This document shows, in pieces, positions 46,901 to 59,187 of a DNA stretch of 64,000 nucleotides. A program made the position numbers and the translations under genes. The notes beneath the pieces are model-generated. The model did not search any database and was not told where the DNA came from. It worked only from the letters and a program-made list of their open reading frames with translations. The first letter of the stretch is position 1; each line of letters starts with the position of its first letter. Source of the DNA: Marvania coccoides (taxonomy: Eukaryota; Chlorophyta; Trebouxiophyceae; Chlorellales; Chlorellaceae); NCBI GenBank assembly GCA_963854735.1, contig OY978102.1:62001-126000 (forward strand). The letters are read 5' to 3'.

Positions 46901-48703
46901 GTGCTGTCCACCGTTGCGAGTAGGATAACACAACTGCGTGAATATCAAAACAATAAAAGGGTAAAATATGCTCACCTCCGCGCCCAGCCACTTTGCGGTG
47001 GCGTCCACGTTGGGCAGCGTCGCGCTCATGCCCACCACTTGCACCCCCTCCTCCAGCGCCATGGCTCTGCCATCGTCGTCCAAGGTGGGGTCGGTCTCGG
47101 GGTCAAAAGCAGCGGTGCCGGCGTACTTGAGCTTGGTGAGGAGCAGCTCCAGCTGGTACCCGCGGTCCTCTTCGCCGACCTGTGGTAAAAATGAGAAGAT
47201 AAGAATAAGAACTTGAGTTGGTATGTATAATATATATTTTTCCAAGTGCAGGAGGGAAAAAAACGGAAGATTACTGCAGCTAATGGTATTAAAAGTTCAT
47301 CAAATCAATTGGTTTGAAAATAGAGCTGCCGGAAGGTGATTGAGAGAGCAAACACTCCACCGCCGCCTGGCTAAATTAAAAATGACCTCACCATGTGCAG
47401 CTCGTCAATCACCACGCACGACAGCACCCCCATGCACCCATCCTCCAGCAGCCTATCCACCAGCATGTTTGCCTTCTCAATGGTGCACACCACAACGCCG
47501 GTGGTGGGGCTGAGAGGGGCAGTGGTGGCGGTGGGGCCATACAGGTCTGCCACACGCTTTGACAGGGGATTCAGCAGGCGGCGCAGGTGGGCGGCCTTCT
47601 CGGCGCACAGCGAGATGTAGGGGAGGACCAGCATGGCAGGGCGGCCGGTGAGCAGCATGCGCCGCAGCATGAGCACCTCTGCCACCAGAGACTTTCCTCC
47701 GGAGGTGGGGGCGCAGTACACCAGGCTGCGACCCTGTAGTAAACGTAGTAATAAAAAGAGAGGTTAAGAAAGAAATAAGATAAAGAAAAGGAAGATCGTA
47801 TAAAATTGGAAAACCTAAGTAAAACGGCTCTACTACCTGCAAAACACCTGGACTACAGAGACACGCTGCCTGCCAGTCATACAGCCTAGGGGGTCCCCCT
47901 GCAGCCTGCATCGCCTCGCAAACATCCCTTGGCAGGTAGGCGTCTAGATTCGTTGGGGGAGGGGCAGCAGCGCTGCCGCCGCCGGCACCTGGGCTTTTAG
48001 CCTCTTGGCCGCAGCCAGCCGCCTGCTGCGCGGGGTCGTGCTGCTCTACAAGCAGCTCGGCGTCGCTGTCGTCGTCCGAGATGTCGTCCTCAGCAAAATT
48101 CACTGCGGCAGCTGCGTTTGTTGCCTGTTGGTCTGATGCCGTTCGCTGCCGTTTATTCGCAGCTACCTCAGCCTCAAGATGTGGGTTCCCAGCAACGGTA
48201 CGCGCTCCAGCCATTTGCTGCTGTTGCTGCTGCTGTGGCGGGTGGTAAGAGGGAGGAGCTGCTGCACCAGCCGGTGGTGGATCGCCCCTCCCAGAGGCTC
48301 GGCTGAGGGGGTGAGGCCGCTTACCGTGCTCTGCGGAGCGATGGCCGCTTCCAGGGCGCCACGGCAGCTGCCCAGGGGGCACTGCCGCCGCCAGCGGTGC
48401 CTCTGCTGCCGGCGAAAAGGCCAGCTGGTTCGGTCCCGCCCCGCTGCGGTTGCGCATCGCTGCGCGCTCCAGCTCCTCAATCTCCGCCATTTCGGCAGTG
48501 TCAGGGGTGTCTCCCCAGCCGTTGGAGCCAGGAGAGGTGCGGGCGGCAAAGTCGGGGGTTGCCGCCTGCTGCAAAACGGCCTTCATGCGGTTGACGAAGG
48601 AGGGGCCGCCCGCTGGCGTCTGCCCCGTGCGCACAGGGTTCTTCATCGCCGAGTACGGCCCGTCCTCGGCTGCCGCGCGCCCGCCTGTCGGTTTAGATTG
48701 CAT
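41574..48703 (-). CDS. POLQ: DNA polymerase theta, helicase plus polymerase
   Basis: Eight exons in transcript order: 48703-47837, 47733-47392, 47179-46976, 46763-45937, 45745-45304, 45170-42396, 42225-41848, 41738-41574, giving 1,999 residues. After a disordered leader of about 250 residues comes a superfamily 2 helicase: [12 protein letters not shown] (Walker A), VVIDELHMV (Walker B/DEAH-type), [22 protein letters not shown] and [10 protein letters not shown], then the winged-helix/Sec63-like region. A linker of roughly 900 residues with poly-Gln (43897-43938) and Ala/Pro-rich parts leads to an A-family polymerase with [26 protein letters not shown] and [10 protein letters not shown] (motifs A, B, C; catalytic Asp in A and C). 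It makes alternative end joining at breaks. Two introns (after exons 5 and 7) are GC-AG. The start lies 510 bp from the next divergent gene. Confidence 0.95.
45879..45902 (+). repeat. (TA)n microsatellite in POLQ intron 4
   Basis: About 12 TA units directly after an A run, inside the intron between exons 4 and 5. No other significance seen. Confidence 0.8.
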
Positions 48704-49213
48704 ATTTGGGGATAGATGATGAGTGATCAGGGGTCTAAAAGGCGGAGAGGCGGGTTGATGTCACCCATAACTATTTGTAGAAATTTTTAATGGTGCATTT
48801 AATGGTCGAAATTGCAGGCGCTCCGTCAGTTACAGATCATGAACACGTTGTTATCCCTATTTTGCTGCCTAGGGCAGTGGCCACACAGTCCTATGTTGCT
48901 ACAGTTCTAAGTTAAAACTAATATTGGAAAATGAAGAAGTGTGCAGCTCAATTAATTGAAAATTTTGAAATATTGAGCTAGGCATGCTTCGCCCATTGCC
49001 CACCTCGTTTCCTCGCCCGGGGCTTGCGAATCGCAATCGAATATTAGTAAAACACGAATTTTCACTCCCGGCGCCTTATACTTTTGAGTTCTAGAAATTT
49101 TTACATGTTGCGAAGTTGATCCTCGAGAGAAACACGCCAATTGGGCTACACACGCGCCCACAGGGCATTCTCACTCTTAAAAAATCTCTAAAAGTGCCGC
49201 ACTCGGCCCAATT
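48704..49213. other. Divergent upstream region
   Basis: 510 bp between the POLQ and membrane-protein start codons. No gene or defined element recognised. Confidence 0.45.
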
Positions 49214-50209
49214 ATGGACGGCGTGGCCCCTGTTCACATCCACCGTGCCGCTCACCGCTCCTCGGCCCGGCAGTTCCTTGGCATCATATATGGCTCCTGG
49301 TTTCTAGCACTGGCTTTTGGCAGCGTGCTCTACGTCGGCGAGTCTCATTGCATTTTGGTTCTGCAAATTTAAAGAGTAATTATTATTTATTGCATACTCA
49401 CCTTTTAAGTCGTTTTTTTTCTTTTTTCTTCCCTTCACCCAGGCGAGCACCTCGACCGCAGCGAGCTGTTCCTCCCGCTGCGTCACGTGGACGCCCTTTT
49501 TCGCCGCGCGGGCGGGCTCGTCGTCTTCGGCGCCTGGGCCCTGCGCGCCAGCATTAAAAACGCACTCTACCTTCGCGGTGACGGACGGCGGGAGCACATC
49601 TGGGTGCCTGCTGCGCTGTACGCCGCGCAGGCAGCGGTGCGCACCGCAGTGCACCAGCTGCACGGGCTGGGGGTGCTTCTGAGCCCTAGCTGGTGGCTGC
49701 ACTGGCAGTCCCCAGATGAAGAGCCGCCTCATGTTATGTCTGACCATGTGCTACTGGCTGCCACGGTGGTGGGGGGCCTGGGGTGTGAGGCGGTGCTGCT
49801 GTTTCTGAGCCTTGCGCACCGCAGGCACCGCGCCTCGCCGCTGCTGCTCAAGGGGTTGGCGGTGCTGGCGACAGCGCTGGCGGTGCTCATCAGCGCAGAG
49901 ATATTCTTCACGGCGCGGTGAGTAGGGGTAGCAGTAGTAACAGTAGTTTTGACACTGTGTATTGTATTATTCTTATTGTTTTAGTAATGACGAAATGTGG
50001 TTTTGGAATACTTAAGTAATGAAAATGCTAAAAGTTTAAGTCGTCCCCTTTCCATTTTCAGGTACTTCCACCCTCCTGTGGAGGTTGTGGCCGGGGCGGT
50101 GCTGGGGCTGGCGCTGTTTCAAGCGCCGCTGCTGCTGTTCACACAGCGCCTGCTGAGGGCGCACGAGGAAGGAGACGGAGATCACAAGGACGAGCGGTCT
50201 GTAAACTAG
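49214..50209 (+). CDS. PAP2-like multi-span membrane protein
   Basis: Three exons, 49214-49337, 49443-49917, 50062-50209, giving 248 residues. Five or six hydrophobic helices. The sequence has HVDALFRR near the N-terminus, then MSDHVLLAATVVGG and, after two helices, FTARYFHPPVEVVAGAVLG. The S-D-H and Y-F-H-P-P-x-E positions resemble the C2 and C3 histidine motifs of PAP2/sphingomyelin-synthase-type enzymes, in a family also seen in algae; I am not sure the catalytic set is complete. Intron 1 is GC-AG (G|GCGAGT) and joins YVG to EHLDRSELF in phase. A lipid-phosphate role is only a guess. Charged tail at the end (HKDERSVN) faces the cytosol or lumen. Confidence 0.6.
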
Positions 50210-51035
50210 ATACAAGCGGGGCTGTTTTCAATAAATAAGCTAATCAATATTGTTAAATCTTAATTTTGATGAGTTGCTCAGGAGCCATTTGCTGCTCCTG
50301 AGGATTGGTTTTCAGCGGCATGTGCCAAATATTTCGAGATGAGAGTGAGCAGCCTTGCATTTTTATTTTTATTTTAATTCTGAAGTATAGAAATGGAAGG
50401 CAGATTTTGCTACCTCTGTTATTTGAAGGTGCTTCGCGCTCTACCGCTCGCAGAAATTTAAAAGAGGGGCAGGCTATTATGCAAACTTGAGTGGGCGACC
50501 CCCTGACACCCAGCATAGCTTTGTGTGCAGCACTCTCCAGCCCCTCATTAAAGAAAATATATTAAAAATGGTCAAACTTGTACGTACTTCGGTCAACGGC
50601 CTAGGTACAACAGACACAAGGGGATTTGGGTGGGGGGGGGGGGGGGGGGGGACGGAGTTTAATAGTTATTTCAGTTTACACATTCAATTACTCTGCAACC
50701 TTGCCCCGATGCGCAATTGACGAGCAACACAAAAGTACAATCGCTTAGTCCCAAAGGGGGGACGATTCTTACAACCCATTTCTAGCCCTCGTGCAGTGAA
50801 GAACCTCAATTTGTATAAGTGAGTTCAGCACTGCATCTTGCACGCTGGAACATTTCACCTGCTGCTTTGCAAAACTACCAACAGAATTACCTCAAAATTT
50901 ACTTTCGGGCCACTAAAACTTCAACACTGGCATCAAAATCCCGCAAATATTGCTTACATCGAGCCTCTAGGTTGATCCATCGCTGTCTCGCCTCGCCAAC
51001 CCGCGCCCAACTATCATTCAACAAAATCAGCCCAC
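50210..51035. other. Intergenic 0.8 kb with 20-G tract
   Basis: Contains a 20-G run at 50632-50651. No coding frame supported; the promoter of the transporter gene must lie in the last few hundred bases. Confidence 0.5.
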
Positions 51036-52402
51036 ATGGCGTCCACCGAGCGAGCAAATACGGAGGAGACGCAGCCGCTGGTGGCCCCTTCCCCGCCCTT
51101 CCCAGAGCCGCAGACCCCCTCTTCCTCCTCCTCCCACAAGTTCACAATATTTGGGCTGGACCCGGCGGTTATCGCGATTGCCACTTCGCTGCTATGGATG
51201 GCCGTCAGCAGTGGCCTCATCATGCTCAACAAGGACCTCCTCTCCACAGGGTTCCCCTACCCTATGGCGCTCTCCGGCCTGGGCATGGCCTTCAGCGGCC
51301 TGGCCTCTTACGTCACGTGCCACCACCTGAAACTGGTGGAGGCAAAGCGCAGCATGACCCCAAAATTCTACGCCACAAAGATCCTCCCTGTGGGCCTGTG
51401 CATGGCTCTCACCCTCTACTTCGGCAACCTGGTGTACCTCTACCTCACAGTGTCCTTCATTCAAATTCTGAAGTCCTTCACCCCCGTCATCACCATGATG
51501 GCCCTCTTTGTGGCTCGGCTAGAGACCCCCACGCGGCGGTTGATAGGGTCTGTGCTGGTTATCGCCTTGGGCACCGCGCTGGCGTCCTTGGGGGAGCTCA
51601 ATTTCAGCATGGTGGGCGTGGCGATCATGCTGTGCTCCGAGACGTTTGAGGCGGTGCGACTGGTGATGACGCAGGTGCTGCTGACGGGGCTGAAGTTCCA
51701 CCCCATCGAGGGGCTCATGTACCTGGCCCCTGCCTGCACGTTTTGGCTGTTTTTGGGGTCGATGGCCACAGAGCTGGGCCCCATGCGGGAGCAGGGCGCT
51801 TTCTTGTTTGTGGCGCAGCACCCAACAAAGTTCGCTGCAGCGGCGTGCATGGGGTTCATGGTGAACTCGATGGCATACATTGTCATCCAGACCGCATCCT
51901 CGTTGACTCTCAAAGTGCTGGGCACGGTGAAGAACGCGTTTGTGGTGTGAGTGTTTTTAGATTTAATTCTAGGTATTTGCGTTTTGTGGTAATGGACGTG
52001 GGGTGGTATTGGCATGTGCACTATGCTGTTCAACCAATATTAAATGTCACTACTACTTGGCTGCTTCTTGAATTAGAGCTGCACCTCCTTTTTCATTATA
52101 ATTTTTATAATTTATCACGCTCCTCTCTCCTTTTAAAAATCATGCGCAGGTGGCTCGGCATCTTCTTCCTGGGGGAGCAGATGACCGGGATTCAGGGCTT
52201 TGGGTACGGCATCTCGATCTTGGCCTTCTACTGGTACCAGAGGATCAAAATGGAGCAGATCAGGCAGGGGGCTGGGGGGGCGCCGCCAACGCCCCGAGGG
52301 CGGCCAGCTGGAACCCCAAAAGGCTTCGATCTGGAGAGCGGGGGAAGCACGCCCAGGATTGCCTCGCCGCGAGTGCGGGTCATGAAGGAAGAGGCGTATT
52401 AA
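51036..52402 (+). CDS. TPT/NST-type transporter (drug/metabolite superfamily)
   Basis: Two exons, 51036-51946 and 52150-52402, giving 387 residues. Ten hydrophobic helices. VSSGLIMLNKDLLSTGFPYP and TVSFIQILKSFTPVITMM are the two halves' conserved starts of the triose-phosphate translocator/nucleotide-sugar family; TLKVLGTVKNAFVVWLGIFFLGEQMT joins the exons and carries the conserved K-V-x-G-x-x-K-N and GE motifs. There is no transit peptide; the leader (about 40 residues) is Ser/Pro/Glu-rich and disordered, so endomembrane (Golgi) location is more likely than plastid. The C-terminal tail (about 60 residues) is Gly/Pro/Arg-rich. Possible cargo: nucleotide sugars; this cannot be told from the sequence. 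Confidence 0.85.
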
Positions 52403-53334
52403 CAAGGAGGAAACCATGAACTAAAATCCAATCTGCTTTATTTCTTTCTCTCTCCATCAAGGAATTTTATTATTTGTTATTTTTTTGCATCTTACAAGCG
52501 CGTCAAGGCAGGGAAAAACCGGCAGTGAGTACATTATAGGGATAGCTGCATATCAAAAGAAGACGGTGTGCTTTGTGCTGGAGTCGACAGGCGTCCAAAC
52601 GCACGCATTAATGGAGTCAGGATCTCCTCCATAGCACTGTCCTACCAGTTTCAATCCAGAAGGCTCGCCTCTGCACAAGGGAAGAATGAGTTGGGATTGA
52701 GGTTGAGAGTGCCACCGCCTCACCGTCAAATTGCATCACTCACCCAAAAAATGACAATCGTTCGATGTTCTGGCCCTGTGGTGCTGTATCATGCTCCACA
52801 GGGGGTGCTACACTCTCGCCCTCCTTATTTTTCGAGCAACACGTCTTGGTTTCGGATCTGCAATATTTTTTAGATGAAGGAGTAAACAAGAAGCTTTGAA
52901 AAGCAAAAACGTGCGATTCGACATGGTTTCGCCGTACTGAAATCAATACTCACTTTGGTGGTTCCTCAGTCTTTTTCCAGAACATTTTCTGTGATTAATT
53001 TGAGTTTAATGCTTGGAAAATGAGGCGATCGCTGGCTATCGGCAGCTCGGATGTTTGATATCAATGTCGAAAATGTATACAGAGTTACAGCTAGCATGAT
53101 TTTGCAAGTAATTGCAGATACTGTTTTGCTTGCCAGATGGCAGAAAGACTGGTGGAAACCAACAATTTTCCAAAATTCACATGCATGGAAGCTCTTGGGG
53201 TTCGCCATGCCAAGCTCTTTCATTTAGTTCGAATAGTTGGCACATGCATTTTACATGCGTTTAAGTCCAAGGCTGCATTTTTTTTCCCTTCATTTTTCAC
53301 CACCAACTCCTGCCAACTCCTTTCCCATATAAGA
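52403..53334. other. Intergenic 0.9 kb, no gene recognised
   Basis: No coding frame supported on either strand. Separates two genes on the same strand. Confidence 0.5.
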
Positions 53335-55946
53335 ATGGCGACCACCGCGGGGCCTTTCCTGCGCTACGGCAACTGCCTGCCCGGTTCAAAGACCTGGACA
53401 GGCTCCGCTCTGTTTTTGACCAAAACCTCAACCGCTGCAGCACAGCAGCCAGCCAAAAAGGAAGAAGGAGATGGCCGCGGCGCAGCTGTGCCTGTGGCAG
53501 TCCACGCCTTCTCTCCACCCACACCCGTGCTCCTTCTCAGCGACCCGGGTTCGGCTGGCGGTGGATCTGCCGGCAAGGGCGGCTCCCTTCGCCCGCTCAC
53601 ACCTGAGCTTCTGGATTCATGCCAGGGATGGATTTTCTGGCGCTTCGACTTGGAGCTGCAACTGGGGGAGGAGCAGCGGGCCATTCGCTACGCCGTGGAC
53701 CCGTCTGGCGATGCTCGCAGCGAAGAGCAGCTCAACAGCCTCAGCTGTTCGACCTTCTGGCTGCCTGGAATGGGGCAGAACTTCCACTGGGGGTACTTCT
53801 CCTGCAACGGCCTTAGCCTAGGTATATATAATACATAAAGAGCATATAATTCCAAAAAATATGGTGCCTACTTATTTTTTTCTTGCGCAATACAGATGTG
53901 CCCGAAGACTCCTTCACCCGCAAGGACCCCTCCTACCTGTGGCGCGACCTCCTGCAGGTGCACTCAGCATTCCCCATGCACGTCTTGGTGGGCGGAGGCG
54001 ACCAAGTCTACAGCGATGGCGTTTGGCGCGAAAGCGAAGCGCTGGCGGCGTGGAGCAAAGAGTTGGACACGTGAGATTTATTAATACTAATAAAAATCTC
54101 CTTGTCTCATTAAAAATATATCTAATAAACTTCCCTTTTTCATAATCACTTTCAAGAAATATTTTGACGAAGAAAAAAAAATAGAACTTCCTAAACCTTG
54201 AAACCTTGAAAACTATTATATTTTTTTGCCTGGCAGGGACAAGAAATTCAACACGGAGTGGTCGCCCCAGCTCGAGCACGAAACTACTACTTTCTACCTG
54301 AACAACTACGTGTCTTCCTTCACCGGCCCTGACGTTGCAACCGCCTACGCCTCCATCCCCTCGGTGTTTGTGTGGGACGACCACGACATCTGGGACGGCT
54401 TTGGCAGCTATAGCCCCGAAACGCAGGGCTGCCCCGTATTCAAAGTAAGGACGGCGCAATCATCCTGGGATTTTTTAATTCCCAGTCTGCTACGAGGCCT
54501 TAATTTTTATGTGGACTTTAAAACCTGCAATGTATGCATGTATGTGTTATGCTCCCTCCTTTTGAATTTCTCCCATTCCGTAGGGTCTCTTCGAGGTGGC
54601 CCGTCGCTTCTACCTCCTCTTCCAGCAGCACACAACCCAGCAGCAGGAGACCACCCACGGCAAGTCCGAGTTCATGCAACACGCTGAGGGCTACCACAGC
54701 GTGCGTTTCATGGGCCCCAGCGTGGCCATTTTGGCCGTCGACATGAGGACCAAGCGCTCCAGGGAGCAGATTATGCCGCTGGCAACGTACCAGCTGCTGC
54801 GAAACGCTGCACTGGAGCTGCCCGACGGGGTGGAGCACCTGGTGGTGCTGTCCGGGGTGCCGCTGGTGTTCCCCAAGATTCCGATGAGCGAGCAAATCCT
54901 GGGCTGGATGAAGAAGATGTTCCGCTGCAGCGCGCTGTGCATGTCGCTGGGGAAGGCGGTGGGGGTGATGGACCGCTTTGGCCAGCCCGAAATTCTGGAC
55001 GATGCAAGTTTCTTTTTAGCTCTCTTTGCATCGTTACAAAATTCCAAATAGCTGCAATTCAAATTGAATTTCGCTTCTCGTGGTGTTATTTTTCTTCTAT
55101 TCCTGCAGCTGGTCGATGGCTGGGTGGCTGACAAGCACAAGGACGAGCGCCTGATGTTCATCCGCCTCCTGCAAGAGATCGCTACCGCCAAGCACCTGCG
55201 AGTCGCCATTCTTTCAGGGGATGCCCACGTGGGCGGCGTGGGCCGCCTTTACGGCCGCCCCAAGACCGAACATCACCGCGACCCGCTGTACATGCCCCAG
55301 ATCATCAGCTCTGCCATCATGAACGCCCCGCCGCCGCTGCAGGTCGTCAAAATGCTGATGCGCACAAACGTCGCGAGTAAGTCTGGTTCAGTGTCATTAT
55401 GGTATAATTCAATCACGGCGGCTATTGCTATATATTTTGAAAACTTTTCCAATTTAACTATTCCCACTTTCTAATACATTGACACATGCAGTCAACCTCG
55501 ACCACCGCACGCGCGTGAAGATGGTCCGCGCCTTCTGGCCCCGCCACCCGCGCACCGACAAGCTGCTGGCGCGCCGCAACTGGTGTGGTGAGTGTTACGG
55601 GTTTATTTATTATTTTTTGACTGGATTTTTTCAATTAGTTTCTCCCCCCCCCCCCCATTTAACGAAAAAGAATCGACCCTATATATTTTTATCGGGATTT
55701 TCACCGTTTCCCCCATTTGTGCGTTGAACAACAGACGTCAGCGTTGCTGCGCCGCCATTTTTGCCGCCCACCAACCCCGCATCGCCCGACTTCGGGGCGC
55801 TGCGGTTCTCGCTGCGGGTGGAGAACCCTGACAAGTGGCTGGGCTATGCGGAGGAGACCTACGACGTGCTGGTGCCCAGAGCGCCGCAAAAGCCGGAGCG
55901 CCGCAAAATCGAGGTGCGCCCTGCCTCTAACTGGTGGGTGTTTTAA
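53335..55946 (+). CDS. PhoD-like metallophosphatase
   Basis: Seven exons, 53335-53821, 53896-54070, 54237-54444, 54584-55003, 55109-55376, 55492-55587, 55735-55946, giving 621 residues. The central part is the PhoD-like calcineurin-fold phosphatase: HVLVGGGDQVYSDGVW (metal-bin Asp/Asp), SVFVWDDHDIWDGFGSY (D-D-H-D, metal ligands), VAILAVDMRTKRS, and late VAILSGDAHVGGVG (G-D-x-H). Ahead of it is a 150-residue N-terminal domain ending WGYFSCNGLSLGDVPEDSF, as in the fungal/algal group. Substrates in that group include phosphoesters and phospholipids; the exact one is not known. No signal peptide is evident. Intron 4 is GC-AG (GAT|GCAAGT) and carries the frame into LVDGWVADKHKDER. Intron 3 contains a dispersed repeat. 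Confidence 0.85.
54483..54554. repeat. Short dispersed repeat, copy 2
   Basis: In intron 3 of the PhoD-like gene; aligns to 3844-3917 in the same orientation. See copy 1. Confidence 0.5.
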
Positions 55947-56174
55947 AAGAGAGAGCACAAAAATTGCGTGTATGCGTTGCATATGACAAGTTGGCGTCAA
56001 TAAAAAATTGTTTTTTCCCTGTTTGTAAAAATCGACTCAGAAGGAAAGAAGAAAGAAAGGCAACACCGTTTAAGAAAATGGTGGGAATTTTGGGGGGAGG
56101 TTGAGTTTCAGAAAGGCATGTTTGAACAGCTAAAGAAACTAGCCAGAAACTTTCGCTTCTGTTTTCGTGCGTTT

Positions 56175-57198
56175 TCACACAGGAGAAACCGTGGCGGCGT
56201 GAGAGCTTGTCGTCACCCGGCGGGCCTCGCGGAATTCGGGTTCCGGCTCTAGGGGGTTGGTGCTGACGGGAGGGCCCAAAGGGGTGCGCTTGGCGGCCCT
56301 GACCTGCTCGGCCGCCGGCTTGGCTTTGGGCTCGTAAATGGTGGTGCTCTCGTCACGGGCGCCCTGCAGGCCTAGCAGGAGCAGCAAAGCCACCGATTTG
56401 ATGATGGCTCCAGCAGCACTGTGTGATGAAACAGAAAAATGAAAAAGCTTACAGGAAAAAAATGAAGAAAAAAATATTAAAGAGGTAGAAAATTCAATTT
56501 TCGGGCTCACGTGACTTTTGCGCGCGCTGTAAATGCCCCTGAGCTGGTGGGGATGGTGTCGTAGTAGAGGTAATTGTTGGCAATGATGATGCTCATCATC
56601 GTGGCGATTGACAGCAAAGCAATCACTCCGGGGCGGAAGATGTGGGTGGTGCCCGATGCCAGCACGCCAGCCACAAAGAGGAGCACAGCCAGGTTGAAGA
56701 AGGTCATCCACCAGGTGTACCTGGGAAAGAACCGAAAATAATCGAAAGGGTGCAAAAGTCAATTTCGACCCCCCAAAACCATTTTCCGGCCTGGAATACA
56801 CAGTTCTTTATATAAAAATTACATGAAGAAGACGTCGCAGCTGACTGCGGCGTTGTAGCCAGCAATGCCTCCACCGATGCCGGTGCCAACGTAAGGGTCG
56901 AGATTGGCAGCAATGAGGCCGCCCGAGGCTGACAGCTGGTCAGGGGAGGGGGGGATCGTGGCAGGGAAGAAGCCCACGAGCAGCTGGTTAGCCTCTGAGT
57001 CACCGCAGGCCTGTGAAAAAACGACGCCGGAAAGTATGTTTGGAACGAGGTGGAAGTGCATTGCGTTTAATTTTCTGGGCAATTGATTACCTTCTGCATT
57101 GCGGCCACTCCAGACAGCAGAAGGACCCAGCCGCAGAAGTCCAGCAGCAAGCAAACCCACGAAAATGCAGTGACGGCAACGTTTGTGCCCTTGGCCAT
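56175..57198 (-). CDS. Four-helix membrane protein A (cluster family)
   Basis: Four exons in transcript order, 57198-57091, 57010-56823, 56720-56511, 56418-56175, giving 249 residues. Family not recognised; it is MARVEL-like in layout. Helix 1 (about 10-30) is followed by GVAAMQKACGDSEANQLLVG; helix 2 starts YTWWMTFFNLAVLLFVAG; helix 3 IALLSIATMMSIIIANNYL, then the shared motif FTARAKVTAAGAIIKSVALL at helix 4. The C-terminal 65 residues are soluble and Pro/Ala/Glu-rich. The outer loop between helices 1 and 2 (about 37-97) is longest of the set and contains two Cys. The intron phases match those of the related genes to the right (an intron splits W or M in TG|G or AT|G before helix 2). Confidence 0.65.
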
Positions 57199-58171
57199 TT
57201 TCCAAATATGAAAGTCCTTTCTCGGGCAGCTTGTTATTTACTTTACTGTGTTTTATGATTTTTGGTAGCTCAGGTGGGTGGATAAGGCTCACTTGAGCTC
57301 CGAAATTAACTATGAAAATTACTATATGCTAAAGACTGTCTTGGACGGCCTGCCAACGTTGGCTTGCGCTACTAATGGGTAGTTTTTATCTTTTCGCAAT
57401 AGTAATAAGTAACGAGCGCTGCGAGTAATAAAAAAATAGAAATTGCCCGCAGCCCATCTTTCTTTTATAATGATTTTAAAAATCTTGGTGAAAATCTTCA
57501 GTGTCTCCGTTTTGCACCATAATGAAAGCTTTGGTGAATTTAAACCGTTTAGTGAGCGCTGACAGAGCTCAGATCAACATCAACAAGGCAGGCTTGCGGC
57601 TTTCAACCACCGCCAGCAGCAGCATTTCTCTTCTTTTGTTGCTCCTGGAGACGTGTTCAATGAAGATAAGAGAGCAATTATAACGGATTAAATAAGAATC
57701 AGCAAGAACGCAGTCTGCTCCATCTCGGTGAGCACGCTGCAGGAACCGGGAAAACTCCGCAGCGGAGGGCCACAAATGCAAGCAGGATCGCCTTTTCAAT
57801 TGCAATTGGGTTGATTAGCAGCTATTCAACTCTCGTAGCATCGGATATTTTTAATTCAAGTTAATTTTTTACAAAGCGAATTTTGTGCCTCGCGTCGTCG
57901 TTCATTAAAGCTTCAAAAATGTGCATGGAAAAGAAATGGCTAGGATGTTAACCTAATTTCCATTTCAAAAGAGTGATTTCGCTATTTAGTGTGATGTACA
58001 GCGCTTGGTTGTGATCAATCTAGCTTGCCGCAACAAATATTCTGTCTTCGGGTGAGTGCCCTTGGGAGACCGTGCGGCGGCAGGATGGGTCTGGAAATTA
58101 ACAACAGATAAAGAAGTTGAGTTTCGGGCGAAGTTTTTCAACAGAGAGCACACCAGACTATGTACCTGCTT
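57199..58171. other. Intergenic 1 kb within the four-helix cluster
   Basis: No coding frame supported. Contains the promoter of protein A and the 3' end of protein B. Confidence 0.5.
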
Positions 58172-59187
58172 TCAGGTTTGGAGCACTGGACCAGGGCGGT
58201 ACCCTACGGTCTCGGTATGTGCGGCGCCAGCCCCCTGTTCAGAGGGCTGCGGCATGGCGCCGGTAATGACGTAGCTGCTGGCGAAGCCCTCTTTCTCTGC
58301 GCAGAATAACAGAAATTTGTGGTTTATGATGTCGCATGTATATATGCATGGTTACGGCATTTTGTTTTTTGCTTGCCTGTGCTTTTGCGGGCGCATTTCT
58401 TTTCGTCCCACATCCCGATGAGAACTATTAGCAGCAAATCAGCAGCGGCGCCAACGACGGCGCCAGAAAATGTCAGCTTGGCGCGCTTTTCGTACGTGTT
58501 GCTGCGGAAGGCACCGCCCTGCCGGAAGGCGTGGTACCTGAGAGAAAGAAAAACACGCAAATGAGATATTTTTTTGGTGAAAGAGCCGAGTTCTTTTGCA
58601 CTGCAGCTTTAGTTTACCAAGTGTTGGCCTGGTGCGCCAGCAGAATGGAGGCCGTAACCTGCAATAGACATTTTCGATGACGCAAACTAAATTTAATTAA
58701 TTTGGGTTACGCTGAAGATGCAAGCGCGTTTCAGAGCCCTTCGGAACGTACGAGGAGCGCGGTCGCAGCGTAGCGGAACTTGAAGAGCTTTCCCATGGCC
58801 ATCAGCACGATGAGGTACACAGCGAGGAAGCCTTGCCAGAAAATGATCCACCAGTCGAGACTGTAGATGCGGTCGCAGCTGTAGAAGTAAAACATTGAAA
58901 CGTTGGAGAAGATGCATTTTAGTAGAAATCGGGGAGGAGACAAGAGAAAAAAGACGGCGGCGAAAATATGGTTTGCAGTAAAAAGTGCTCATTTTCGGGC
59001 ATGCATGTGCTGCTTACGTGGTGGGAGCCAAGTAGTTGTTAATGCCCAAGAGCGCAAGGTTGGCTTCGTCGCCGCAGACATTTTGCATTGCCGATACGCC
59101 AGCGAGGATGATGACGAAAGAGGCAAACACCAGGAAGAGCGGAAGGCCGATGAGCGCATAATGCGTCTTGGATCCCCAAAACGCCAT
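58172..59187 (-). CDS. Four-helix membrane protein B (cluster family)
   Basis: Five exons in transcript order, 59187-59018, 58878-58752, 58658-58618, 58537-58377, 58296-58172, giving 207 residues. Same layout as protein A: helix 1 GLPLFLVFASFVIILAG, then VSAMQNVCGDEANLALLG and a short outer loop; TTCDRIYSLDWWIIFWQGFL begins helix 2; HQANTWYHAF then EKRAKLTFSGAVVGAAADLL before helix 4; soluble tail with KEGFASSYVITGAMP. Shared with protein C: the CDR-x-x-S-x-DW and ANTWY segments. Intron 4 is GC-AG (G|GCAAGC). Family and function unknown. Confidence 0.65.
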
